From NCBI GenBank assembly GCA_018970445.1, contig JAGWWF010000025.1, positions 1-47,846 of the forward strand: a DNA stretch of 47,846 bases, given 5' to 3'. Position 1 is the first letter of the stretch, and every line of letters starts with the position of its first letter. Origin of the DNA: Alphaproteobacteria bacterium. GTDB taxonomy: Bacteria > Pseudomonadota > Alphaproteobacteria > Sphingomonadales > Sphingomonadaceae. This document shows, piece by piece, positions 40,371 to 47,846 of this stretch. Both the position numbers and the translations under genes were made by a program. Under the pieces are notes generated by a model. That model was not told the origin of the DNA, ran no database searches, and saw only the letters and a program-made list of their open reading frames with translations.

Positions 40371-41050
40371 CACCGCCGCCAGAAATGCCGCACGGTGAGC
40401 AGCGCGCCGGTGAGGACGACACCAAGCGACAACAGGGTCGAGATGATGATCAGCGGGTGGTGGGTGTTCTCGCGCTCTGTCCAATCCATGATGTGCAGGC
40501 CCCAGAACAGATCATAGAAACGCCACCACGGCGTGCGGACGGCACCGATGTCGCCCTGGGCGGTGATGTAGACGCGGGTCGCATCGCCAAACGCCACCCG
40601 CCAGCCGCTGGTGTCCCGCCAGTCGCTGGCCGGATTGGCCGGGGTGATGGCGGTGACGATGGCCGGGCCGGTCAGCGTGGTGCCGGCGCGCGCGATGGCC
40701 TCGGCCTGGCTTGCGGTGACGGCCATGGGCTGGCCGGTCGCGGCATCGATCAGGCGCTTGCCCTGCCTGTCGGTGACCTTCCACACCGGGCGGCCGAGCA
40801 GCTGGCCCAGTTCCAGCCTCTCGACGCCCGCCAGCGCCGGCAGGCCGGCCGGCATCACCAGCGCCGGCGGATCGCGGCGCAGCGTGGTGCCACGCACCTC
40901 ATCCAGCGGGCGGGCGACCATGATCAGGCCGGAGGCCACCCACAGGATGATCTGGATGCCGATGATCACCCCGCCCCACAGATGGAGCCAGCGGACAATG
41001 CGGGTGGCGCGGGGCGAAAGCATGGCCGTGCTGTAGCCGCATTTGGCCAT
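40370..41050 (-). CDS. PepSY-type membrane protein
   Basis: A protein of about 226 residues from the ATG at 41050 (217 if the ATG at 41023 is used). There is an N-terminal span (about 25-45, LHLWGGVIIGIQIILWVASGLIM) after a basic RATRIVRW segment, a periplasmic region containing one or two PepSY-like units (KVTDRQGKRLIDAATGQPMAVTASQAEAIA, then VYITAQGDIGAVRT) and a C-terminal span (LIIISTLLSLGVVLTGALLTV). WRFYDLFWGLHIMDW resembles the last-helix region of PepSY/PiuB-type membrane proteins, linked to iron or flavin-dependent reduction. No TonB receptor is nearby. Function is unassigned. Confidence 0.75.
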   Translation of the reverse strand: MAKCGYSTAMLSPRATRIVRWLHLWGGVIIGIQIILWVASGLIMVARPLDEVRGTTLRRDPPALVMPAGLPALAGVERLELGQLLGRPVWKVTDRQGKRLIDAATGQPMAVTASQAEAIARAGTTLTGPAIVTAITPANPASDWRDTSGWRVAFGDATRVYITAQGDIGAVRTPWWRFYDLFWGLHIMDWTERENTHHPLIIISTLLSLGVVLTGALLTVRHFWRR

Positions 41051-41333
41051 GGTGCGCCAGCGGCCACCCGCGCTCGATATGCCGTCACCAGCGCCAGCCC
41101 GCGCCGCCACCGCCGCACCAACTGCGGTCACCGCGCCCCCACACGCCGCCACGGTTTTGGCCGCTTCTGCCACGCCGCCGCCGCCGATTCCACCCGGAAA
41201 TCGGCTGGAAACTTCGAAGGCCGGCCAATTTATCATCCAGTTTCAGGTACTTGGATGCAGGCCTGTCCTACATGCCGCCAAAAATGGCACAATCAGGCGT
41301 TCCTTGAAATTTCAGACGGCGGCTCCACCGCCA
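41051..41333. other. Gene-poor interval between the PepSY gene and lpdA
   Basis: In 283 bases I see no convincing gene. The PepSY frame stays open upstream into this interval, but that part is a low-complexity Ala/Gly stretch and is probably not translated. A short hairpin, GGCGG-CTCCA-CCGCC (41318-41332), lies directly after the lpdA stop and could end or protect the suc-lpdA transcript. The middle is locally A/T-richer (CCAATTTATCATCC) and may hold the PepSY promoter, but I found no clear pair of boxes. Confidence 0.4.
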
Positions 41334-42731
41334 TCACATGTGGATCGGCTTGCCCGTCACCGCCATGGCGGCCTCCTTCAAGGCCTCCGAATGGGTCGGA
41401 TGCGCGTGGCAGGTCAGCGCGATGTCTTCCGAAGACGCGCCGAATTCCATCGCCTGCGCGGCCTGGGCGATCATCGTGCCGGCGTGGCTGCCGATGATGT
41501 GCACGCCCAGCACACGGTCGGTCCTGGCGTCGGCCAGCACCTTGACGAAGCCATCGGTGTCGCGGTTGGTCTTGGCTCTGCTGTTGGCGGCAAACAGGAA
41601 CTTGCCGGCCTTGTAGGCGATGCCTTCGGCTTTCAGCTCTTCCTCGGTCTTGCCGACGGTGCCGACTTCCGGGTGGGTATAGACCACGGCCGGGATCACG
41701 GCGTGGTTCACATAACCGGCCAGCCCGGCGATGTTGTCGGCACAGGCAACGCCCTCATCCTCGGCCTTGTGGGCCAGCATCGGGCCTTCCACCACATCGC
41801 CAATCGCCCAGATGCCGGGCACGGCGGTGGCGAAATGATGATCGATGGGGACACGGCCCTTCGCATCCAGCGCCAGGCCGGTGGCGGCCAGGTTCAGGCC
41901 ATCGGTGTTGGGCCGGCGGCCGATGGAAAGCAGCACGACATCGGCGGTGATGGTTTCGGCGGCACCGCCAGCGGCAGGCTCAACCGTGACGGTGGCGCTG
42001 GTGCCGTTGCGCTCAACACTTGTCACCTTGGTTGAGTTTTTAAGTACAAGACCTTGTTTCTTGAGAATTTTTGCAAAGGCATCGGCAACCTCGACATCCA
42101 TCGCCGGCACGATGCGCGGGGCATATTCCACCACCGTCACCTTGGCGCCCAGCCGCCGCCAGACGCTGCCCATCTCCAGCCCGATATAGCCGCCGCCGAT
42201 CACCACCAGATGCTCCGGAACCTTCGCCAGGCTCAGCGCCTCGGTGGAGGTGACGATCACCTCCCCATCCGGCGCCATGCCGGGCAGCAGCGCCACTTCG
42301 GAGCCGGTGGCGATGATGAAATTCTTCGCCGTGATGGTTCGATCATCCACATTGACCGATTTGGCATCGACGAAGCTGGCGGCGCCCTTGATCCATTCCA
42401 CCTTGTTCTTCTTGAACAGCATCTCGATGCCGCCGGTCAACTCCTTGACGGCCTTGTCCTTTTCGCCGAGCAGGGCCGACAGGTCGAAGCTGATGTTGTC
42501 GGCCTTCACACCAAATTTGGCGAGGTGGCCGCCGGCCAGTTCCTCATACAAATGGCTGCCGTTCAGCAGCGCCTTGGATGGGATGCAGCCGACATTCAGG
42601 CAGGTGCCGCCCAGCGTGCCGCGCTTTTCGATGCAGGCGACCTTCAGGCCATGCTGCGCCGCGCGGATCGCAGCGACATAGCCGCCAGGGCCGCCGCCGA
42701 TGACGACGACATCAAATTCAGGACTGGCCAT
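41334..42731 (-). CDS. lpdA: Dihydrolipoyl dehydrogenase (E3) of the 2-oxoglutarate dehydrogenase complex
   Basis: The second E3 in the window, of 465 residues. It has the FAD motif [10 protein letters not shown], the redox disulphide CLNVGC (Cys44/Cys49), the NAD-binding GGGYIGLEMGSVW and the C-terminal CHAHPTHSEALKEA, with the catalytic His-Glu pair in HPTHSE. It lies 22 bases downstream of sucB, which links it to the 2-oxoglutarate complex. It differs clearly from the PDH-linked E3 at 44-1438 (CLNWGC there), so the two are old paralogues, not a recent copy. Confidence 0.97.
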   Translation of the reverse strand: MASPEFDVVVIGGGPGGYVAAIRAAQHGLKVACIEKRGTLGGTCLNVGCIPSKALLNGSHLYEELAGGHLAKFGVKADNISFDLSALLGEKDKAVKELTGGIEMLFKKNKVEWIKGAASFVDAKSVNVDDRTITAKNFIIATGSEVALLPGMAPDGEVIVTSTEALSLAKVPEHLVVIGGGYIGLEMGSVWRRLGAKVTVVEYAPRIVPAMDVEVADAFAKILKKQGLVLKNSTKVTSVERNGTSATVTVEPAAGGAAETITADVVLLSIGRRPNTDGLNLAATGLALDAKGRVPIDHHFATAVPGIWAIGDVVEGPMLAHKAEDEGVACADNIAGLAGYVNHAVIPAVVYTHPEVGTVGKTEEELKAEGIAYKAGKFLFAANSRAKTNRDTDGFVKVLADARTDRVLGVHIIGSHAGTMIAQAAQAMEFGASSEDIALTCHAHPTHSEALKEAAMAVTGKPIHM

Positions 42732-42753
42732 GGCTTGGGCCTTTCTTCAATGA

Positions 42754-43977
42754 TTACAGATCGATCAGCAAACGGGCCGGATCTTCAATGGCTTCCTTCA
42801 CGCGCACCAGGAAGGTCACCGCCTCCTTGCCGTCGATCAGCCGGTGATCGTAGGACAGCGCCATGTACATCATCGGGCGGATGACGATCTGGCCGTTCCG
42901 CACCACCGGGCGATCCTCCACCCGGTGCAGGCCCAGCACACCCGATTGCGGCGGGTTGAGGATGGGGGTGGACAGCAGCGAGCCGAACACGCCGCCGTTG
43001 GAGATGGTGAAGTTACCGCCTTGCATTTCCTCGATTTTCAGCGTGCCCTTGCGCGCCCGGTCACCGAAATCGGCGATCTGCTTTTCGATGTCGGCAAAGC
43101 TTTTGGCCTGTGCATCCTTCAGGATCGGCACGACCAGGCCGCCGGGCGAGGAGACGGCGACGCCCAGATCTGCATAATCCTTGAAGACGATCTCGTCGCC
43201 TTCGATCGCGGCGCCAACGGCCGGCACATCTTTCAGCGCCAGCACCACGGCCTTGGCAAAAAACGACATGAAACCAAGGCGAACGCCGTGTTTCTTCTCG
43301 AAATGATCCTTGTATTTCGCCCGCGCCTCGATCACCGCCGACATGTCGACATCGTTGAACGTGGTCAGCATGGCGGCCGTGTTCTGGGCTTCCTTCAGGC
43401 GGCGCGCGATGGTCTGGCGGAGCCGGGTCATCCTCACCCGCTCCTCGCGCCGCGCCGCCGGGCTGGCGACGGCCACCGGCGCTGCCGCAACCGGGGCCGC
43501 GGCGGCCGATTTCACCCGCGCGGTGCCGGCTTCGATGGCGGCCAGCACGTCGCCCTTGGTCAGTCGGCCATCCTTGCCGCTGCCGCTGATGCTGGCCGGA
43601 TCGAGATTGTAGGTATCGATCAGGATACGCACCGCCGGGCTGATGGCGTCATAGGCCGGGGCTTCGGCTGCCGGTGCCGCAACGGGCGCGGCGGCAACTG
43701 GCGCAGGGGCGGCCGCAGGGGTCGGCGCAGCTGCCGCACCGCCTTCAACGATGCGGGCGATCAGGGCGCCCACCGTCACCGTGTCACCGGGCTGGAAATA
43801 ATGTTCGCCCATCACGCCGGCCACCGGCGCCGGCACTTCAACCGCCACCTTGTCGGTTTCCAGCGCCACGATCGGCTCGTCGGCCGCCACGGCCTCGCCC
43901 GGCTGTTTCAGCCATTGGCCCACGCTGGCTTCGGTGATGGATTCGCCCAGGGTGGGCACGATGACATCAGTTGCCAT
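42754..43977 (-). CDS. sucB: Dihydrolipoyllysine-residue succinyltransferase (E2) of 2-oxoglutarate dehydrogenase
   Basis: The core of the 2-oxoglutarate dehydrogenase complex. The 407-residue protein has one lipoyl domain (1-80, Lys43 in [10 protein letters not shown]), an Ala/Pro linker, a peripheral-subunit-binding domain (about 105-145, [33 protein letters not shown], beginning [10 protein letters not shown]), a second Ala-rich linker and the catalytic domain with [15 protein letters not shown]. Unlike PdhB and PdhC, its linkers contain no palindromic repeat. It follows sucA after 12 bases. Confidence 0.97.
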   Translation of the reverse strand: MATDVIVPTLGESITEASVGQWLKQPGEAVAADEPIVALETDKVAVEVPAPVAGVMGEHYFQPGDTVTVGALIARIVEGGAAAAPTPAAAPAPVAAAPVAAPAAEAPAYDAISPAVRILIDTYNLDPASISGSGKDGRLTKGDVLAAIEAGTARVKSAAAAPVAAAPVAVASPAARREERVRMTRLRQTIARRLKEAQNTAAMLTTFNDVDMSAVIEARAKYKDHFEKKHGVRLGFMSFFAKAVVLALKDVPAVGAAIEGDEIVFKDYADLGVAVSSPGGLVVPILKDAQAKSFADIEKQIADFGDRARKGTLKIEEMQGGNFTISNGGVFGSLLSTPILNPPQSGVLGLHRVEDRPVVRNGQIVIRPMMYMALSYDHRLIDGKEAVTFLVRVKEAIEDPARLLIDL

Positions 43978-43989
43978 GATTCTGCTTTC

Positions 43990-46803
43990 TTATTTCTTCT
44001 TGAGCCCGCCGCGGATCGCGGCCTTGACCTGGGAACCGGTGGCGCCCAGCGCTTCGGCCACCAGCTTGGCCTGTTCGGCATTGTGGCGCTTCAACAGCCC
44101 GGTGGCGGTGGCCGCCGCCGCCGCGCGGCCGGCATAGACCGGGCGACGGCCCAGCGCCTTTTCGATCAGCGGCGCGATGAAGCTCCACGCCCCGCCATTG
44201 TGCGGTTCTTCCTGCGCCCACACCACGGTTTCGAGGTTGGGGAACTTGGCGGCATATTCGGCCACCACATCACCGGGGAACGGATAAAGCTGTTCGACGC
44301 GCAGCAGATAGACATCGTCGCGGCTGTCCTTTTCCGCGGCATCCAGCAGATCATAATAGACCTTGCCGGTGCACAGCACGAGCCGCCGGATCGCCTTGGG
44401 ATCGCTGGGTTTCAGATCATCCAGGCAGCGGTGGAAGGTGGTGGCCGGGCCCATTTCGGCCAGGCTGGACACCGCCCGCTTGTGGCGCAGCAGCGATTTG
44501 GGCGTGAACACCACCAAGGGCTTGCGGAAATCGCGCAGCATCTGCCGGCGCAGCAGATGGAAGAAATTGGCCGGCGTGGTGCAGTTGGCCACCTGGATAT
44601 TGTCTTCGGCACACAAAGACAGGAAGCGTTCCACCCGCGCCGAGCTGTGTTCGGGCCCCTGGCCCTCGTAACCATGCGGCAGCAGCATGACGAGGCCATT
44701 GGCCCGCAACCACTTGATTTCACCCGAAACGATGAACTGATCGATGATGGTCTGTGCACCGTTGACGAAATCGCCGAACTGCGCCTCCCAGAGGATCAAC
44801 GACTTGGGATCAGCCAGCGCATAGCCATACTCAAAGCCGAGCACGCCGAATTCGCTCAAAGGGCTGTCCAGCACCTCGAAGCGCGGGTCAATGGCCTTCA
44901 ACGGCACATAGCGGCTGCCATCCTTCTGGCTGGTCCACACCGCGTGGCGCTGGCTGAAGGTGCCGCGCCCGCAATCCTGGCCCGAAAGCCGGACGCCAAA
45001 GCCATCATTGAGCAGCGAACCGAAGGCCAGCGCCTCGCCGGTGGCCCAATCGATGTTGGCGCCAGTGGCAAACATCTCGGCCTTGGCATCGATCACCCGG
45101 GCGAGGGTGCGGTGGATGGCAAAGCCGTCGGGCACCGTGGTCAGCTGCTTGCCCAGCTGGTGCAGTTCGGTCATCGACACGCCGGTCATCGCGGCGCGGC
45201 GGCTGTCGATGGCTTCCTTGGGCTTGCCCAGCCCGGCCCAGCGGCCGCCGAACCAATCGGCGGCGTTGGCCTTGAAGCCCGCGGCGGCATCGAATTCCTG
45301 TTCCAGCATGCCGACATAGGCATCAATCATCGCCTTGTAACCGGCACCGTCCAGCACGCCCTCGCGCGCCAGCCGTTCGGCATAAAGCTCGCTCACCGGC
45401 CGCTTCTTGCCGATCGCGGCATACATCAGCGGCTGGGTGAAGCTGGGCTCGTCGCTTTCGTTGTGGCCAAAGCGGCGATAGCACCACATGTCGATCACCA
45501 CATCGCGGCCGAAGCGCTGGCGGAATTCGGTGGCAACCTTGGTGGCATAGGTGACGGCTTCGGGATCATCGCCGTTCACGTGGAAGATCGGCGCCTGCAC
45601 GATCTTGGCCACATCCGATGGATAGGGGGAGGACCTGGCGAACTGTGGCGAAGTGGTGAAGCCGACCTGGTTGTTCACCACGAAATGGATGGTGCCGCCG
45701 GTGTTGTAGCCATTCAGGCCGGAAAAGCCGAAACATTCCGCCACAATGCCCTGGCCGGCAAAGGCGGCATCGCCGTGCAGCAGCACAGGCATCACCTGTT
45801 TGCGATCATCATCGCCCATGATCGTCTGGATGGCGCGCACCTTGCCCAGCACCACCGGATCCACCGCTTCCAGGTGGGACGGGTTGGGCACCAGCGACAG
45901 ATGCACCCGGTTGCCATCGAATTCGCGATCGGTGCTGGTGCCGAGGTGATATTTCACGTCGCCGGAACCGCCAACATCATCGGGGTTGGAGGAGCCGCCG
46001 GCAAATTCGTGGAAGATGGTGCGGAATGGCTTTTGCAGCACATTGGCCAGCATGTTCAGGCGGCCACGGTGCGGCATGCCGAACACGATTTCGCTGATGC
46101 CAAGCTGGCCACCCACCTTGATGATCGATTCCATCGCCGGGATCATCGCTTCGGCGCCATCAAGGCCAAAGCGCTTGGTGCCGACATATTTGCGGCCCAG
46201 GAACTTCTCATATTGTTCCGCTTCGACCAGCTTGTTCAGAATCGCGCGCTTGCCATTGGCGGTGAAGTGGATCTCCTTGTCGCGGCCTTCGAATTTCTCC
46301 TGCAGGAAGCGGCGTTCATCCACATCGTTGATGTGCATATATTCCAGGCCGACATTGCCGCAATAATTGCGCTGCAGGATGCCGACCAGTTCGCGGATGG
46401 TGGCGGTTTGCAGCCCCAAGGCGCCGCCGATGTGCACGGGGCGATCCAGGTCATTCTGGCCAAAGCCGTGATAGCCGGGGGTGAGATCGGCCGGCAGATC
46501 GCGGGTGGCGAGACCCAGCGGATCAAGATTGGCCGCCAGATGGCCGCGCACGCGATAGGTGCGGATCAGCATCAGCGCGCTGATCGCATCCTGGGCGGCA
46601 CGGGCAATGTCTTCCGGGCTGGCCCCGGCAGCGGCGGCCTGGGCGGCAGCGCGGCCGGCTGTCTTGGCCGAACTTTCCGCGAACATGCCGGCGGCATCCA
46701 GGCCGCGGGTCAGATCATCACCCGGCAGGATCGGCCAGTTCGGCCGGGCCCAACTGGGCCGCGGCCGATCATCGGGGCCGGGCAGCAGGGCTTCAGTTTC
46801 CAT
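43990..46803 (-). CDS. sucA: 2-oxoglutarate dehydrogenase E1 component
   Basis: A thiamine-diphosphate decarboxylase of the citric-acid cycle. The 937-residue length is normal for the family. The start METEALLPG at 46803 is chosen for the AAGGA eight bases upstream. Landmarks are YRVRGHLAANLDPLG, the GMPHRGRLNMLANVLQKP stretch, LLHGDAAFAGQGIVAE (ThDP-binding region), CYRRFGHNESDEPSFTQP and GPEHSSARVERFLSLCAEDN. The N-terminus has a short segment before the E1 core in place of the full E2-binding motif of some relatives (an inference). First of the sucA-sucB-lpdA run, 206 bases after sucD. Confidence 0.97.
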   Translation of the reverse strand: METEALLPGPDDRPRPSWARPNWPILPGDDLTRGLDAAGMFAESSAKTAGRAAAQAAAAGASPEDIARAAQDAISALMLIRTYRVRGHLAANLDPLGLATRDLPADLTPGYHGFGQNDLDRPVHIGGALGLQTATIRELVGILQRNYCGNVGLEYMHINDVDERRFLQEKFEGRDKEIHFTANGKRAILNKLVEAEQYEKFLGRKYVGTKRFGLDGAEAMIPAMESIIKVGGQLGISEIVFGMPHRGRLNMLANVLQKPFRTIFHEFAGGSSNPDDVGGSGDVKYHLGTSTDREFDGNRVHLSLVPNPSHLEAVDPVVLGKVRAIQTIMGDDDRKQVMPVLLHGDAAFAGQGIVAECFGFSGLNGYNTGGTIHFVVNNQVGFTTSPQFARSSPYPSDVAKIVQAPIFHVNGDDPEAVTYATKVATEFRQRFGRDVVIDMWCYRRFGHNESDEPSFTQPLMYAAIGKKRPVSELYAERLAREGVLDGAGYKAMIDAYVGMLEQEFDAAAGFKANAADWFGGRWAGLGKPKEAIDSRRAAMTGVSMTELHQLGKQLTTVPDGFAIHRTLARVIDAKAEMFATGANIDWATGEALAFGSLLNDGFGVRLSGQDCGRGTFSQRHAVWTSQKDGSRYVPLKAIDPRFEVLDSPLSEFGVLGFEYGYALADPKSLILWEAQFGDFVNGAQTIIDQFIVSGEIKWLRANGLVMLLPHGYEGQGPEHSSARVERFLSLCAEDNIQVANCTTPANFFHLLRRQMLRDFRKPLVVFTPKSLLRHKRAVSSLAEMGPATTFHRCLDDLKPSDPKAIRRLVLCTGKVYYDLLDAAEKDSRDDVYLLRVEQLYPFPGDVVAEYAAKFPNLETVVWAQEEPHNGGAWSFIAPLIEKALGRRPVYAGRAAAAATATGLLKRHNAEQAKLVAEALGATGSQVKAAIRGGLKKK

Positions 46804-46835
46804 CACACACGTCCTTGGACAATCGATTCCTGCCC

Positions 46836-46868
46836 TGTTTAACGGCACATGGCCGGCCTGTCATGACA
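46836..46868 (-). promoter_or_regulatory. Palindrome and weak promoter-like boxes upstream of sucA
   Basis: TGTCATGACA (46859-46868) is a perfect 10-bp palindrome. On the minus strand its second half supplies ATGACA as a -35-like box, 17 bases before TAAACA (46841-46836). The latter is a poor -10 match, so the promoter call is tentative. Confidence 0.25.
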
Positions 46869-46964
46869 AACTGTCGCATGCGGGCCATGCACAGGAGGCA
46901 TGAGGGCGAATTGATCCTCTGCCATTGTGGGGATGCGGATAGCAGCGGCCAGAATTGGCCTGCC

Positions 46965-47007
46965 GTTCCCGCCGCCTTCCGGGCACCTCCCCCAGAGGGG
47001 GAGGATC
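46965..47007. repeat. Partial interspersed repeat, GATCCTC family
   Basis: CCTCCCCC (46986-46993) and GGGGGAGG (46997-47004) form a tight hairpin. On the minus strand the block reads GATCCTCCCCCTCTGGGG, then GGAGGTGCCCGG, matching the left ends of the repeats at 33571 and 39603. It lies between sucA and sucD, immediately after the sucD stop, so it may mark the 3' end of the sucCD message. Confidence 0.65.
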
Positions 47008-47009
47008 GT

Positions 47010-47846
47010 TCAGCCCTTCAGCACGTCGATCAGGGTTTCGCCCAGCAGCGACGGGCTGGGTGATACGCGGATGCCGGCAGCTTCCATCGCCGCCATCTTG
47101 GATGCGGCATCGCCCTTGCCGCCCGAAACGATGGCGCCGGCATGGCCCATGCGCCGGCCGGGGGGCGCTGTGGTGCCGGCGATGAAGCCCACCATCGGCT
47201 TCTTGCGGCCGCGCCTGGCTTCGTCGATCAGGAACTGGGCGGCCTGTTCCTCGGCGTCGCCGCCGATCTCGCCGATCATGATGATCGACTTGGTGGCGTC
47301 ATCGGCGAGAAACATTTCCAGCATGTCGATGAAATTGGTGCCATTGACCGGATCACCGCCGATGCCGACAGCGGTCGTCTGGCCGAGGCCCACGGCGCTG
47401 GTCTGGTGCACGGCTTCATAGGTGAGCGTGCCCGAACGCGAGACGACGCCGACACTGCCTTTGCGGAAGATGTTGCCAGGCATGATGCCGATCTTGCACT
47501 CGCCGGGCGTCAGCACGCCGGGGCAGTTCGGGCCAATGAGGCGAGTCTTCGAACCCTGCAGCGCGCGCTTGACGCGCACCATGTCGAGCACCGGAATGCC
47601 TTCGGTGATGCAGACAACGAGCGGGATTTCGGCGGCAATGGCCTCGCAGATGGCATCAGCCGCGCCCGGCGGCGGCACATAGACGACCGACGCATCAGCG
47701 CCGGTGGCTTCGCGCGCCTGCGCGACGGTATCGAACACCGGCAGGCCGAGATGGGTGGAACCGCCCTTGCCCGGCGCGGTGCCGCCAACAACCCTGGTGC
47801 CATAGGCAATGGCCTGTTCCGAATGGAACGTGCCCTGTTTGCCGGT
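47010..47846 (-). CDS. sucD: Succinyl-CoA ligase (ADP-forming) alpha subunit, 5' end beyond the window
   Basis: Converts succinyl-CoA to succinate with nucleotide triphosphate formation. The frame is open to the window edge, so the first few residues are missing; 278 residues are visible, beginning [20 protein letters not shown]. Motifs include [71 protein letters not shown] and the phospho-histidine loop [12 protein letters not shown] near the C-terminus. It lies upstream of sucA on the same strand; sucC would be expected just beyond the window. Confidence 0.96.
   Translation of the reverse strand, partial: TGKQGTFHSEQAIAYGTRVVGGTAPGKGGSTHLGLPVFDTVAQAREATGADASVVYVPPPGAADAICEAIAAEIPLVVCITEGIPVLDMVRVKRALQGSKTRLIGPNCPGVLTPGECKIGIMPGNIFRKGSVGVVSRSGTLTYEAVHQTSAVGLGQTTAVGIGGDPVNGTNFIDMLEMFLADDATKSIIMIGEIGGDAEEQAAQFLIDEARRGRKKPMVGFIAGTTAPPGRRMGHAGAIVSGGKGDAASKMAAMEAAGIRVSPSPSLLGETLIDVLKG

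Noticed and set aside
41051-41236. A 288-residue form of the PepSY protein
   Set aside because: The extra N-terminal 62 residues are Ala/Gly low-complexity without a signal or motif. The basic segment before the first membrane span fits a start at 41050 or 41023.
42844-46842. A 1332-codon open frame on the plus strand opposite sucA and sucB
   Set aside because: It is antisense to two certain genes, has a low-complexity His/Ala/Gly/Arg composition, no family motifs and no start signals. Long antisense frames are expected in high-GC DNA where the real frame has strong third-position G/C bias.

Overview
The window is high-GC, densely packed chromosomal DNA from an alphaproteobacterium, most probably a member of the Sphingomonadales. 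The grounds are an E1-beta subunit of pyruvate dehydrogenase carrying its own lipoyl domain, ffh-rpsP-rimM-trmD-rplS and ybgC-tolQRAB-pal clusters, yajC-secD-secF next to a DUF815 ATPase, MipA/OmpV and DUF481 outer-membrane proteins, and interspersed G/C-rich palindromic repeats. I see no prophage, insertion sequence, rRNA or CRISPR array, and no gene-free stretch longer than 300 bases. Most content is core metabolism, translation, secretion and envelope genes. Layout: positions 1-5846 (minus strand) hold a pyruvate dehydrogenase operon, pdhA-pdhB-NYN-pdhC-lpdA plus the first codons of a further gene, with most junctions overlapping or 1-5 bases apart; a divisome-type FtsB/DivIC protein lies upstream (5946-6278). 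Positions 6375-10866 (plus) hold a fused fatty-acid beta-oxidation enzyme, a DUF3089 hydrolase and an exported MsrB-MsrA pair. A MipA/OmpV protein lies at 10992-11843 (minus). Positions 12010-15514 (plus) hold a DksA-like zinc-finger protein, pdxH, a PhzF-family isomerase, dapF and ftsY, converging on a membrane PAS-GGDEF-EAL protein (15519-17873). Positions 18060-22383 (plus) are the ffh-rpsP-rimM-[vapB-vapC]-trmD-rplS ribosomal/SRP cluster, ending in a strong terminator. Positions 22480-28561 hold the Tol-Pal operon, then fmt and truA. Positions 28660-33561 hold a 35-residue membrane peptide, an alkaline phosphatase and a 2-oxoglutarate/Fe(II) oxygenase (both minus), a DUF481 protein, tRNA-Met, a nitronate monooxygenase-like enzyme and a 37-residue membrane peptide. 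Positions 33705-36614 (minus) are yajC-secD-secF; then come a DUF815 ATPase, sppA, a TRIC-type channel and a PepSY protein. Positions 41334-47846 (minus) carry the 2-oxoglutarate dehydrogenase/succinyl-CoA ligase cluster sucD-sucA-sucB-lpdA, with sucD cut by the window edge. Thus both 2-oxoacid dehydrogenase complexes, each with its own E3, frame the window, and three separate proteins here carry lipoyl domains. The most interesting points: (i) palindromic interspersed repeats of two families sit in frame inside the interdomain linkers of PdhB and PdhC, so repeat DNA has become protein linker, and one repeat half is read as the same peptide (AEPVEAR) in both proteins; (ii) a VapBC toxin-antitoxin module sits inside the rimM-trmD junction with a near-consensus promoter in the end of rimM, a palindrome over its start point and a 4-base overlap of vapC with trmD, so trmD and rplS may depend on an autoregulated toxin promoter; (iii) an NYN-family nuclease-like gene lies inside the PDH operon; (iv) a three-hairpin leader precedes ffh; (v) there are two short membrane-peptide genes. 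All function calls rest on reading motifs and gene order; no database search was run.
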